Under the pieces are notes generated by a model. It saw nothing but the letters and a program-made list of their open reading frames with translations, ran no database searches and was not told where the DNA came from. 64,000 bases of DNA from Cunninghamia lanceolata (Eukaryota; Streptophyta; Pinopsida; Cupressales; Cupressaceae): the NCBI GenBank assembly GCA_027924645.1, contig BSBN01000293.1, positions 5,480,501-5,544,500 on the forward strand, written 5' to 3'. Shown one piece after another: positions 36,770 to 49,261 of the stretch. The position numbers were made by a program, and so were the translations under genes. Numbering within the stretch: the first letter of the stretch is position 1; every line of letters starts with the position of its first letter.

Positions 36770-37372
36770 CTATTCTAATTTGGTTGGGACACCTCTCCAA
36801 GGTAGCCACATATGTGAAAAATTAGTGGCCATATATCCGTTTAATGTCTTGGACCAATCCCTACTCAGCAACATTCCATAATTCATAGGTATATCCACTA
36901 TTTGAATGTCAATGAATTGGATTACCCTAGTGTCTGAAGCTAATTGCATTTGAATGTTCATCAATTCTCCTATCACACTAACCTCAGTTTTATCTAACTG
37001 TGTGACAACCTTGGCAGATTTGGTGGGAGTCAGCCCTAGAGTTTTACATATCCCTAAGGGCATTACGTTGGCCGATGCACCAGAGTCTACCATGCAATTG
37101 TGTATGTTCTTCCCACACAATCTAACAGTTAACAAGAAAAGAGGAGCATCCTTCTTATCAGCATACATTACTACATTTGTATTGGAAGGGTACTCAACTT
37201 TCTTACTTTTCTCTTTAGGCAGTGAATCTCTATTAGAAACATCTATATCAGTAGCAACCTCATTTGTCATAGATGTATCCAGAGATTTTATAAAAGCATT
37301 TCTGATCCCTGGAGTTTTCAATAATTCATTCAAAGGTATACTGACCTTAATTTTCTTTGTTTCTTTTGACAA
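36770..37372 (-). pseudogene. Element E aspartic protease
   Basis: 200-aa open stretch. The catalytic loop is MVDSGASANVMPLG, preceded by a hydrophobic strand and followed by a long beta-rich region. It would cleave the polyprotein. It lies in a different phase from Gag (change near 37380-37396), either native frameshifting or decay. Confidence 0.85.
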
Positions 37373-37395
37373 GTAACTCGTTAATCTTGTTGTCT

Positions 37396-39543
37396 CTATT
37401 GTTTCAGTTTACTAGTTTGGACCTTTTGTACTGTTGTTCCACTGTTTGTATGATGATTAGCTTTGAGTATGGTGGGATTGTTGCTAGCATTATGATCTGG
37501 GGGTGTATTGAAGTTGTTAGGAGGAATGGAAGTGGTGAAAGGTCCTCCTGGCCTAGTGTTGTTCCTTAAATTGTAGGTGTGGTTTTTATTTGTCTGTTGA
37601 AAAGCCCACACCTCTTCTGTTTCAGTCAACACTTCATTTTCAGTTTCAAAGGGAAACTGAAAAGTATTTAACACAAAGGCTAATTTAGGATAAAGATTTT
37701 CACAAAAGTATGGTTCATCTTCTAACAATTCATCCTCTTTCTCTTCTGCAGTTGCAAAGGTAAAGGTTTCTAAAACTAAAGTTGTATCATACCCTGAGGG
37801 TACTACCTCATTACCCTTGGGAATGAGAAATTCAGAAGTAGGAGGTTGCACATCTATATTGAAAATGTTGGCTGCTAAGTGGAACTGTGGACAGTCAAGC
37901 TCAGCATGGGCATTGGTATTGTGAAACCTGCACCAATTTTTTAGTGCTGTATTGGCCATTTGGATGCCATCGGTCTATTTTGCATCATGATTATCTATGT
38001 TCTCAAAAGGAGAAGCTAGAGTACCATTGTTTGGTCCAGTGTTCCATGTTTTGGGTGGCCTAGGCTGATTCTGATTTTTGTTATTGTTACCCCAGGCCCT
38101 ATTGTCTACCACTAGCCTTCTGCTTTGCATCGGTTGCCCTTGGTTATGACCTTGACGTTGATTATAGTTTTGGCTTTGATTTGAACATTAGCCTTGGCTG
38201 TTATTTTGGGCATGGCTCTAATTGTAGTGCTAATTTTGATTTGAATTATAGTTCTAATTTTGGCCTTGGTTATAATTCTAATTTTGATTGTATCCTTGGT
38301 TACTTCTTCCATAAAGATTCTCATTTCTTAGTTGTGTCACTTCAGTGGTCAATCTTTTCAAGTGTGTAGTGATCTCTTTGATTTCTTCTCTTTCCTCTTG
38401 TGCCTTTGCCACAGTTGTATCTCTAGGAGGTTGAAAGAAAGGCTGACCACTATACTAGTTTTTATTAGCAGTGTTACCCATGTAAGGAGCTATGGCTTGG
38501 ATTGGGGTAGGACCATACACAGGTGTGTATGTAGGAATTGGATTTAATAATGGAGTGTGATGCATAGGGACTCCATTCCAAGGTTGTGCCTGATTTTGCA
38601 TCCCAAAATTCCCTCCATTAACAAATGGACTATAAGTTGTATGCCTCATCTCTTGGTTTACTGAGGCTGCCTCTTTATAGGCTTTGGATATTGAATCTAT
38701 GTCAGGTTTTCTTTTGACAAACATGGCAGTTAAAGGATCCAAGGAAACATAGTACATGGCTAACAAGGTATCATCATTCACGGTGTAAGGGTCTACCAAC
38801 CTAGAGTAGGCCTTTTGAAATCTGTCATTGAAATTATCAATCAGCTCTCCCTCACCCCTCTTTATTGTAGCCAATTTATGATATAAGATGCAAGGATCAA
38901 TGGGTCCTCTAAATCTAGACAAAAATGCCTCTTCCACAAGTGACCAAGAAGAAATATAGGCATTGGGTAAGTTTACATACCAGTTAGAGGCTTGTTCATT
39001 GAAGGTGTAGGGGAACAATCTACACACAACGTCCTCGTGTTCTAACCTGGCCCTGAAGCATGCCTCCTTAAATATTCTAATATGATCTTCCGGGTCCTGA
39101 TGCAACTAGAATTTGGGACATATCTTTTCCAAATTTTTGGGCATCTCATTATAATCAGGGAATGCTATGGGAGAATGGACATTGAAATAAGCCATTGCAG
39201 GTGCTTGTGTTTGACCTGGACCTATAGGAATACCTAGATTCACTAGTGGGATATGATGTCTAGGAGGACTAGGACCTCTAGGAGTACTCGAACCAAGATT
39301 CAAAGATCTGATTGAAGAAATTTTAGGGCTCACAATGTTATGGATAGTATAAGGTGATCCAGGGGGTGTGTTAGATGAGCCTCCTCGGTGTTTTATTTTA
39401 GGGTTCCAAATAAGAGGACTCTTACTTCACCTTATATCAGGTAATTGCACAAATATATCGCTTGAACTGGATCTAGACCTAGTCACTCTACCATTGTTAT
39501 GAGCCACTTTTACTTGAAACAAACCCTAACTCAAATTGGCCAT
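37396..39543 (-). pseudogene. Element E Gag with Asn/Gln-rich tract and CHHC knuckle, several TAG stops
   Basis: One phase from the ATG at 39543, only 20 bp inside the LTR, to 37396. The retrotransposon Gag domain (DPEDHIRIFKEAC, WYVNLPN, FLSRFRGP) covers about 38455-39105. A Glu/Lys helix follows. The next segment (38110-38320) is Asn/Gln/Tyr-rich with repeated YNQxQN phrases broken by several TAG codons. Then comes CRFHNTNAHAELDC (37930-37890), a C-X2-H-X4-H-X4-C knuckle typical of the Athila/Tat branch. The packaging protein is non-functional as it stands. Confidence 0.82.
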
Positions 39544-39562
39544 CCTTCTAACACTAGAAAAC
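39544..39562 (-). other. Element E leader and possible primer site
   Basis: Only 19 bp separate the LTR from the Gag ATG. On the minus strand it reads GTTTTCTAGTGTTAGAAGG, which matches no tRNA 3' end that I can recall and contains the inverted repeat TTCTA/TAGAA. The primer is therefore unknown. Confidence 0.35.
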
Positions 39563-41675
39563 TGTTGGTGATTATTTTAACATAGTCATAACAATAATTA
39601 AAATTCACATAAAATGAACCTAACAGACTTGAAAGATATGAAGAAATCGATTAAGATTTGCTTAATCCCAAGTTTAATATGGTCAGGTCTTGATCTGTTG
39701 GGCAAATTCAGTTGGTTGATGTGAAGCTATAATGTTCAAGGGGCCTTATGCGATTTAGGGTTTCTTGATGGTTTACTGGACTCAAACTATGCAAAAGATC
39801 ATAAATATCAACATGTCAATCATTCCTTTTGCATAAACTTGTTACTGTGTTACAAAGCTCCATATGATTTATATTATTACAAGCTTTCTTCCTCTTCAAT
39901 ATTATGAAAATTGTCTACTTTCAACTCAAATATGCATGCTTCTTTCAAATATGAGACAATTTCCTTTAAATTTTTGCATTTTAAGTTAAGTATTTTTAGA
40001 TGGGTTGGGAAAATTTAGAAAGATCTATACTAAATTTCATTCATTCTACTTAAAGGATCTCATTGGTCTCTGTAAATAATATAGCAATTTGATTAAATCC
40101 ATAGACTAAAACCTTAAATGTGAGTTTTGAGCATTTTCACAAACATACACCTAAGATTGCAAGCTTTAACAAAAAATGTTTCAAACACAATGAAGAGCAA
40201 GAAAACACTCAGAAGATAGATGCAGAATTCTAGATTCAAATGTATTAGAAACATACAGTCATATAAGATTTACAATGTCTGAATGACTCTTAACTTCATT
40301 GATCAAACTACATAAAACTTACAAGGTTTACAGATACACTAAGGAAGAAGGATGTTCCACACGTTCCTTATTACAGACACAGGTGACCTCCTTCTACTCC
40401 TAAATTCTATGCTAAATACTATTTTTACAAACTCTTGCTATTACAAATCCCTGTGTAGCCCCTGTGTAAAGTTTTACAGTGTAAAGGGGGCAATATATAG
40501 CTATGACCATCCCCAATATAGCTCCAAAACCCTAGTTTAAACAATGGTTCAAACCTCTAGTTACAGCATCAATGATGGAGAAATCCCACCCAAAATATCC
40601 TTGATCGACATGCATTAGATCTGGGCATGATATGCCCTTCTGGAAACCCTAGTAGCTCAATAATAACTTCTGTGGCCTAATGTAATAAAGTTTCCAGCTG
40701 CATTCTATCTTCATCAATGAAGACCTTGACTTCTTGCACCTCTTTGCAATCTGATCTCCTTGCACTTCCTCTAAGATCTGATTTCCTCTTCTGTGATGTC
40801 ATCGCCATTAAGTTTCATCTGCTTATTACCTTAATCCTACGAATATTTATCCATTCATACCTGGTCAGACTGTTAGACGTGTATTAATCACAGCCACTGA
40901 CAAAACTACATATATATTGTTTGCATTTCCCCTATTGAAGTTATCATGTCCGCACTTGGCAGGAATCCACCTACTACACCTGCAAATTAAATGTTATGAA
41001 GCCCGAAAAAGGGGGGGTTGATATTTGGAAAGGGGGGTGATATTCGGGAAGGGGGGTGATATTCAGAAAGGGGGGTGATATTTGGGAAGTGGGGTGATAT
41101 TCGGGAAGGGGGGTGATATTCGGGATGGGGGGTGATATTCGGAAGGGGGTGATATTCCAGAAGGGGGGTGATATTCGGGAAGGGGGGTGATATTCAGGAT
41201 ATCAAGTTTGACTAGAACTTTGACCACACATAACCCTCTTATTTGGCTGAATTTCAGGGTGATGTAAAAGGCAAACTTGCTTAGAATTTTACACTCTTTC
41301 ACACCATGAGGTTTTTGATATGAAATACTAACTTCTGACAAACTGACCTTATCATGGTGACCTATCCACCCCCTCTAGGGTTATATGCATGACCTGATAT
41401 GCATTTGATTAAAACACTCATAACTTGCAAAATACAGGGAATCTTAACATGGTTCAAAAAGCAACCCTAGCTCATTTTCGACAAGGATTTCACCTATACT
41501 CTACCTTGGTACTCAAATGCATTTTTTCTCTAGTTTTAAAAAAGTTTGTAACTTCCACCCTCTTTTTTCTTTTACCACCAAATAGAACAATAGACACAAG
41601 CAAAAAGCAACAGCTACAACAAGGGTCCTCATTTTGCTAAGGACTAAAATGGGGTGTGTTGTGAACATCACAACA
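39563..41675 (-). repeat. Element E 5' LTR
   Basis: 2,113 bp on the plus strand, TGTTGGTGAT to ATCACAACA. It aligns throughout with 29622-31648. The length difference is mostly explained by the minisatellite, ten units here (41005-41195) against five. Confidence 0.9.
41005..41195. repeat. LTR minisatellite of element E, ten units
   Basis: Same 19-bp unit as at 31073-31168, with single-base variants and one unit two bases shorter. Ten units against five in the other LTR of the same element. Confidence 0.92.
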
Positions 41676-41680
41676 CAAAG

Positions 41681-44100
41681 TTTGGTAGATTCAACTAGTT
41701 TCAATATTTGTTTATTTGCAAGTTTATGTGACAGATTGGGGTTTTAGTTTTATTGTAGCTTGTTGGGTTTTTTTGTACCTATGTTTTATTAGTGTTTTTC
41801 TTTTCTAGCATTTTTCAATATAGATTCTAAATTTTGTGAAGTTATTGAGGTTTCTAGAATAGTTTAGTGTTTTTTATATGTGTGTTGCAGGTAGTTTGGA
41901 GTGGTGCATGTTTGTGTGTTGTTGATATTTTTGTTGTGGAGTAGCTTATTGCTATTTATGAGTGTTGTTGTTGATAGTTTTGTTGTGGAGTAGCTTATTG
42001 CTATTTATTTTGTGTTCTCAAATCAGTCCTAGGTGCTAGAGATCTCATATTTCAATTTTGGTGAAGTTGGGTGTTGGTAGTGTGTATTACAGCAAGGTGA
42101 AATCCACATTGTGTATTTCAAGATTGTTGCAGGTGAAGTTTGATGTGAGGTGTTGTGTCAGTTTGGTTTGGTGTGCTATAGATGTTTATTGTTTTTAGAG
42201 AGAAGCTTACTACTATTCTTATTATTCTAGATCAACTCTAGGAGTAGAAGACTTTTTAATTCAGTTTGGGGCATATTTTGGCTTGCTAGTGTGTAGTTTC
42301 AAGATTGTTGGGTAGGAATCATGAGGACCCTATGAATATATTTACTTGCTTCTATTGTTGCTATTGGGTTTTCTATTGAACAACATATTTCATGTGTTTT
42401 TATCAAACTTACATGAATAAAAATGTTTCTCTTGGTTCTATGCAAAATTGTGTAAAATCGGGAGCTTAAATTTTGAAGAAAATATGGAAAATTTATGGGT
42501 ATTGTGAACACCAAAGAGATGAACCCTAGAGGGATGAATTGACAAGCCTAATTCACCCTAGTTCATCAATCTAAGTCACCTCAAGACTAGGCCAAAGAGA
42601 GATTCATAAATCAACTAATTTGCACCCTATCAGTATGCAATACTCTTGATTTGCCCTATGATATGATAAACTATATGTTGATTGCTAAATGTTAAGTTCT
42701 CAATGAGGCATAATTCAAATTGCTTGTTGGAAATGGAGGGGAATGGTTCAAATTATAGATTTTTGGAGGTGACGATGGAGGGCTAGGATCAATTTTGGAG
42801 ATCAAGGGCCCACATTGCTTGAGGATCCTCAAGCAAGGAGGATTGAGCAAATGGCACAAGGAGATTGCATGAGGAAGATGCTCCAAGATTCAAGGGGATA
42901 TCAAGGGACAAAATTAAATGGTTAAATGGATGGATGGCTAGGATTGGGTAGGTGTATGACATGTAAGGACTCATTTATGAAAATGTATGGTTTGGATTTT
43001 GTGAAGAATTTAAAATTTGGAAGAGAGGACAAGTGTAATTTTAAATTCCATGCAATAGTGACACAGAGAATTTAAAATTAAGGGAATAGTGGAAAGAAGG
43101 ACAAGTATGACAAAAGGAAGATTTTCCCATACTTCCAAGGCACCACTTGTCATGTACATGAGGTGACAAGTGTCCATCTAGAAGCATGGGAGAAAGGGAT
43201 AACCTATGATTAATTTAATTAACCCACTTAGAAGAAAATAATGATTGATTATAAAAGTAATAAAAAATGGATGCAATAGGTAATTAAATAAATAGGTATA
43301 TTTATTTAATTTTTTGGAGGTGAATATGAACTATAGTCTTTTAAAAAGATTTTTAATTTTTTGGACTATAGTAGGAGAAAATGATTTATTTTTGTGATAG
43401 GGAGAGATGAGAAAATATTAATTAAATAATCATGAATTATTTAATTAACATCCATGCTAGGTAGAATAGTGGAATTTATTCTATTTGGATTGATTTATTG
43501 TGTTGATGATAACGGAAGGTGGTTGTGACCATTTTCATGTGTCTACATTTTGCCCTCTTCTATGTGGCGTCATAACTTTCATGTGTTGGTGGCATGTCAA
43601 AGAAATTTTGGATCTTATTTGCCCTAGTTGGCTGATGGGAGAGGAGAATGTGGTGAGGTGATGCCCCCTTGAGAGATCAGTGGAAAAAGGAATTTTTTTT
43701 TGGCAATGTCTCGAAAGAAGGAGAAGGGGTGATAGGATGAAAAAGGAGGAAGAAAATGTCTAAAAGGAGTATAAATCAAAATGGAATAGGAAAAGGGGTA
43801 CATTGGGTGAAATATTGAGGAGAAGGGGGCAAAAATTAGGTCACAGAAGAAAGATTAGGGCAAACTAGGCTACAAATAGGGGTTTGGGGGGCCCATACTC
43901 CACATTTGTTTAAAGCCATGTGGAGATTTGTGATTAGAGGAGAAAAAAGATAATAGGATGAGATGGCACAAATTCCATGTGAGGAGCATCGAGGGGAGCA
44001 TGTGCGTGAGTACTTGCAATATGCAGTAGTTGGCAAGCCGGTAAGTGATATATAAAGACACTTTATGATTTTGAGAAAGGGGTCATTTAGGTGCAGTAAA
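41681..44100. other. Spacer downstream of element E
   Basis: T/G-rich then purine-rich sequence without an open frame of note. Around 41935-42005 the phrase TTGTTGTGGAGTAGCTTATTGCTATTTAT occurs twice, about 60 bp apart. Positions 43540-43560 (TGTGTCTACATTTTGCCC) look like the end of an old gypsy-type LTR, but I find no partner. Confidence 0.4.
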
Positions 44101-44640
44101 TGAGAGGTAATGTAGGTAGGTTTCTAAGCACTAAAAGGATGGGGTAGTGCATAGGCATTGTGATTAGCACCTAGGGGGTTGGTAATAGCACCTACTCTAA
44201 CAATTAGTGTCTGGTAGAGGTAATTAGTGCCTAGAAAGGTACTTTAGCATCGAGATGGGAGAGATCGGGAGGGGTCAATTAGCACCAAGCCAGCAGGGAT
44301 TGGTGCTTAAAATGAATGACTTAATGCTGGTTCTAGGAGTAGCACCTACTCTAGATGATTAACACCTAGGAGGGCCGAGTAGCACCCAAGGGACAAGTGG
44401 AGGAAAGGGCGATTAGCACCAGGGTGAGAAAGGATAGTGCCTACGTGCCAATTAGCTTAAACAAGGTGGGAATTACATACACACTACTTAGTGTAGACAG
44501 GGCAGGAATTAGCACTAGCATGCCAATTAGTACCTAGAGGGTGCGAATTAGTGTATACATGCTGATTAGTGCCTAGAGGGCAGGAAGTAGTGCCTTCATA
44601 GGGGTTAGCACTTAGGAAGGTAGGATTAGTGCTCAGGTAG
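44100..44640. repeat. Diffuse repeat of TTAG(C/T)(A/G)CC-type phrases
   Basis: About twenty copies of a loose motif, best written ATTAGTGCCTAGAGGG, at irregular 20-45 bp spacing. Examples are near 44230, 44525 and 44568. Copies are too diverged for a clean unit length. It lies directly before the mobile-domain-like frame. Confidence 0.55.
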
Positions 44641-46300
44641 ATGGATAGAAGAAAATATGATATTAAAGAGATGGATTTTGATGGTTGCAAGATGATGAGG
44701 ACGTATTACAGTCGAGAGAGCATCGACCACCTACCCGCATGCTTTGGGGGTAGTTTGGATCAAATCAATATATTATTTCTACAAATGGTGGGGTTGCAGT
44801 GGATATCAGAGATGCCAGAGATACACGTGCATTGAGCATTGTTGACAATTTTGGTGGAGAGGTGGAAAAGTGAGCAGTGTACTTTCCTATTATTGACAAG
44901 AGAGATGACTATCACTTTGGAGGACGTGTAGAGGATATTGTGTATCCCCATCCATGGAGAGAGGACCGTAGTGTATGACTACCAATGGAGGGCATGATAC
45001 TTTTAGGTGGTGTTTGCACCAGTAGCGATATTGTTCAATGCTAGGTGGATGAAGATGAGGTATGCCTAGGCTATGGGAAAATTATATACATTGCCACTAT
45101 TTGTGGCTGGGGTGATAGCAAGGACTCTTGTGCCAGACAAGAGATCTCAAGGGTTTCCAGTGGGATGGGGAGAATTCTTACGATAGATGTTTAGATATGG
45201 GGTTGTATTTGTGTGGGGGCCCTGTGTGCTAGCCCACTTGTATCATGACATGGATGCAATGGTGTATCAGCATGGATCCAATCTGTGATGCAACGTGACA
45301 CTCCTACACATATAGGTTTGGGAGTACATCATCATCACATGTCCTATTATAGTCAAGACGCAGGAGTGGAGATAGCCTTATGTTTTTGACTAAGGAGGGG
45401 TACTACAACACAAATTAGGAGATCTAAGCTACTGACAGAGGTTGATCGATGATATATAGATGGTGATATGGAGACCAGGGTTAGCATGTGAGAGGTGGTC
45501 AGATGATACAGACCAACTGTGATAGGTATGATAGCCCTAGTATCTGATGGGATAGATAGATCAAATCATCGATAGGTACATGCCTGATCAAGTTTTACAT
45601 CAGTTTGGAATAGTGCAAGATGTCTCATAGGAGGAGGATGTATTCCCATGAGGATAGTCAGAGGCACTATGGTGGGATGTTCCTATTGATCCTCGATCGG
45701 TGATTGTAAAGTTTGATGGGCTACAACCAAGGGTCTAAGATATGTAGCTGGGTGTTGCAGAGGTAGGTACTATACCACTATATGATGTATGGTGGGCATG
45801 TGAGTGACTGATTTGTCTCACAGTGCCAATAGGATAGGCAGTTGGGTAGGGAGATGATGAGGGTGTGGAGGAGGTCAAGAAGGAGGAGGCTGAGGAGGAG
45901 GGGGCTGAGGAGGATGTAGAGATGGTGGAGGTGGAGGTAGGAGATGATAGTGAGGAGGTTTCCAGACTACAAGCACATGTGGAGCAGTTGTAGGTGTAAG
46001 TTACACAACTACAAGGGAAGATAACATAGTTATAGGAGTAGTCGATGCAGGCCCAAGGGATGCATAGCTACAGGCCTACACAGGTAGTGCAGTTGTAGGG
46101 AAAGGTGTTGAGATACCAACGTGAGTGCAATGAGGCACTACAAGTGCTAGGGACAAGGATGGATGATGTGCTAAGGGGACTACAAATGTGAGGTGAAGAG
46201 GGTACTTGAGAGGCCTAGCAGTATAGGACTCTCTACGAGCATCTAGTGTCAGCGAGACAACAAGAGAGATATAGGAGCCAATCAAGGGCTGCTAGGTCAT
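44641..46300 (+). pseudogene. Decayed plant-mobile-domain-like gene with coiled-coil tail
   Basis: The open part 44641-44835 is followed, in a new phase, by LLTREMTITLEDV, a stop, RILCIPIHGERTVVYD and later VWGPCVLAHLYHDMD. This wording matches the 'aminotransferase-like, plant mobile domain' family, found in MAIL1/MAIN proteins and in several plant transposons. An acidic stretch (about 45860-45960) and a Gln/Leu-rich coiled coil (45960-46270) follow, with many TAG stops where CAG is likely. Whether it was a host gene or transposon cargo cannot be decided here. At least one frameshift (near 44835) and more than ten stops make it non-functional. Confidence 0.6.
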
Positions 46301-46735
46301 GAAGGATAGGATAGTTGGAGAGGTTAGTGCAGTAGTAGCCACAGGTTCTAATGCATCCCATAGTGCAGAAACCTATGGGGCCACCATTCACCACAAGCAA
46401 TAGCGTTGTCCTAGTCAAGGAAGACCCAGAGATACAGTTCCGCCTAGGTGCTGATATAGACATAGTTTTGATATGCAAGCCTATGGGCTTGATATTGTAT
46501 TTTTTATGGTTATGTGGAGCACATGTATATGTTGTATCATGATCATTTTTGAGATGTATATGAGATGGCATTTTGGCGGTGATCTATGGACTTTGATTTA
46601 TGTGTTATAATGTGATGGTTTATTTATGTTGATGTAGGATGATATATGACATGTATGATGATATGGATGATGTATGATTTAGGATATAGATTATGATGTG
46701 GATGATGTTTGATATGGATATGGATATATTATACA
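46301..46735. other. Spacer grading into GATATGGATGAT-rich sequence
   Basis: The first 300 bp hold nothing recognisable. From about 46600 the sequence is made of TGATGTA/GATATGGAT phrases leading into the minisatellite. Confidence 0.45.
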
Positions 46736-47108
46736 TGTAAATGAATAATGAAATGGATAATGTTTAGATTAATAAACATATATGATGGATGCAAATGATG
46801 ATCATGAAATGGATAATGTTTAGATTAATTAATATATATTATGGATGCAAATGATGATAATGAAATGGGTAATATTTAGACTAATAAACATATATTATGG
46901 ATGCAAATGATGATAATGAAATGGATAATGTTTATATTAATAAACATTTATGATGGATGCAAATGATGATAATGAAATGGATAATATTTAGATTAATAAA
47001 CATATATTATGGATGCAAATGATGATAATGAAATGGATAATGTTTAGATTAATAAACATATATTATGGATGCAAATGATGATAATGAAATGGATAATGTT
47101 TAGATTAA
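46736..47108. repeat. 56-bp minisatellite, about 6.6 units
   Basis: Unit contains ATGGATGCAAATGATGATAA followed by TGAAATGGATAATGTTTAGA and an AT-rich remainder. Seven copies of AAATGG(A/G)TAAT(G/A)TTTA recur every 55-57 bp between 46751 and 47095. Units are about 90-98% alike. Confidence 0.93.
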
Positions 47109-47335
47109 ATGATGATAATAATGGGATGTAATAATAGATAATAATGATAAATGATAAGAAAGATAATGAAAATGAGTAGTGATAAGGAAGATGTAATAAT
47201 GATATAAGAAAGATGTAGCAATTATATGGATAATGATAATAATACTGATAAGAAAGACAATGAATATGGATAATGATAAGAAAGAAAATGGATATGGATA
47301 ATGATAATAAAGAAAAGGGAAATGGACAATGGGAT
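47109..47335. repeat. GATAAT/GATAAGAAA-rich simple repeat
   Basis: Imperfect run of GATAATGATAA and AAGAAAGATAATG phrases continuing from the minisatellite. It probably arose from the same ATGATGATAATG core. Confidence 0.8.
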
Positions 47336-49261
47336 AGATGATGATGCCTAAATGGGGTTGGTATGACAACGTATGCATATAGGTGATGTAAGGGTTGTTT
47401 GTGTGCTGATTTTATTGATCATGATATAGAGGTCCTAGAAATGGTCATAGGGAATAGTGTAGGTGATGTGAGGATGAAAGAAATGAGTGGATAGAAGAAC
47501 TGTAGAGAAGAGTGTGTACATATGGGATAATGTGGGTAAGGGGGAGAGTGGTTTCAAGATATGAATGAAAGAGGTGAAATATCAAGATCTATTTGATGAA
47601 TCATGGAACAAAAAGGAGGTGATGGTGGTTGGGAAGGAATGTAAAATGTAGGCACCCATAAAGGATGGGTTTCAGAACCCAAACCCTTTGGGGGAGACCA
47701 AACATCATGATTTTGAGGGGAGTTTTGAATGTATTACAAATACTAAGTAGAATATGAGAACATATGTTGATATAGCGTGAGATGTTATGCACTAGGGTAT
47801 GAGGAACCAAAGTGACATTGCATCCCATGCATAGGACTTGATGCAACAAATGAAGGATGACCTTAAACATGCCCAAAATAATACAATCTTGTCTAGATGT
47901 GTAAGGAAGAAAACTTAGAGCATAAGTCCTGAGTGCACAAAAGGTATAAAGGGACCTTAGATGAAAAAAATGATTGATATGCAAGAATCCATTCCAACAT
48001 ACATAAGATATGAATATTAAGTTGGACTAATAAGAACATCCAAGAAACACATCATGGGTATGTGCAGGATCATCGCGGGCCAAACAATGGCAATAGGAAA
48101 AAAATCACGTTTTTACTTAGCCAAATTTACGACTTGGCAAAGTTTGACTTTCATATGTTTCAAAACGAATATCTATTTTGCAAAACGGATATCCATTTTT
48201 CTTCCCCCAATTCAGTGTATGTATATATTACTTGCCTAATTCTACATGAGGTATACCAAATATAAACCACTTACACATGATTGAATGTTTGTTGATTACT
48301 AATTTATCCTTTAATTATTAATTTATTTATACTACCAAGCATGGTATTCATTCATGAAAAAATTTAAGAGTGTTTCAATTTGTGAAGGATTCTAATGATT
48401 GTTAATAACACCTCCCTATATAGAGATGATATATATAACTATTTGAGCAGTAATATGAGATTTCATTATAACAATCTTCTTCTTCACACACTTCATATTA
48501 GCTAGGCCTAGAACTATGATATAAATTATATGAAAGGGAAAACCTAGGAAAACCATTAGGCCAAGGATCCATGTTTAAAAAGATTCAAAACACATTGAAA
48601 CTAAGAAAGTGCACTTCATACAAATGTGCATTCTTGTATGAAAGCAACTTTATCTCACCAAGAGAAGCAAGAACACGTGTTCCTTAAACCTCATGCCCTA
48701 AATTGCTTTACCCAATCCTTCACATGATTTGATTCATGATACATGGTTTGAGAAGGATACACATGATATACCCTTACCCTCTAGTGATACAATTATGAAT
48801 GATACTTTATGTGGTGAAGCTACACCTTCGTTAATCCTTCATGACATTGTTAGTCCTTGTGATGATGATGATCCTTCATGTGATCTGTCAGGACATAATG
48901 CAAAGTTAACATGGTATGAATTCTCTTGGAAGGGTAAGCATGAACTATAAGAACATTGAACTAGTTGGATCTGTTAAGCTCGCCATTTATGAAAGAACCT
49001 TAAAGGTTAACCTTAATTAGGTAAGGTTATTTTTTAGTGTGGTTGTTTGTGCAACAATGTGTAAATTAATATTACCTAAGGATAAATCTAAGTATACTAA
49101 TATTTTAATAACCATGAGAGCTGGGACTAACAATTAGACTAAAAACTTGACAAACAATACAACTTGGACATATGTAGGACTTGGAAAATGGAAAAGAATA
49201 TAATTAAATGTGGAAAACAATGAAAAAGTGGTATTAGTTGCAGCTATATAGAGAAGTGGTT
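47336..49261. other. Spacer
   Basis: No gene recognised. An acidic 73-aa open stretch at 48729-48950 and one of similar style at 55484-55678 look like fragments of the same kind of reading frame, but neither matches a domain I know. Two GATATCCATTTT-like phrases lie at 48165-48200 and recur near 52875-52990. Confidence 0.4.

Larger units (their letters stand above)
29622..41675 (-). mobile_element. Element E: decayed Ty3/gypsy retrotransposon
   Basis: Read on the minus strand: 5' LTR (39563-41675), Gag, protease, an extra RNase H, RT, RNase H, integrase, 3' LTR (29622-31648). Integrase after RT marks it as Ty3/gypsy. CAAAG is duplicated at 29617-29621 and 41676-41680. The CHHC Gag knuckle, the additional RNase H and the LTR length fit the Athila/Tat branch rather than chromoviruses, and no chromodomain is seen. 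Many stops and frameshifts make it inactive. The first 90 bp of the LTRs differ at about 4-5%. Confidence 0.93.
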
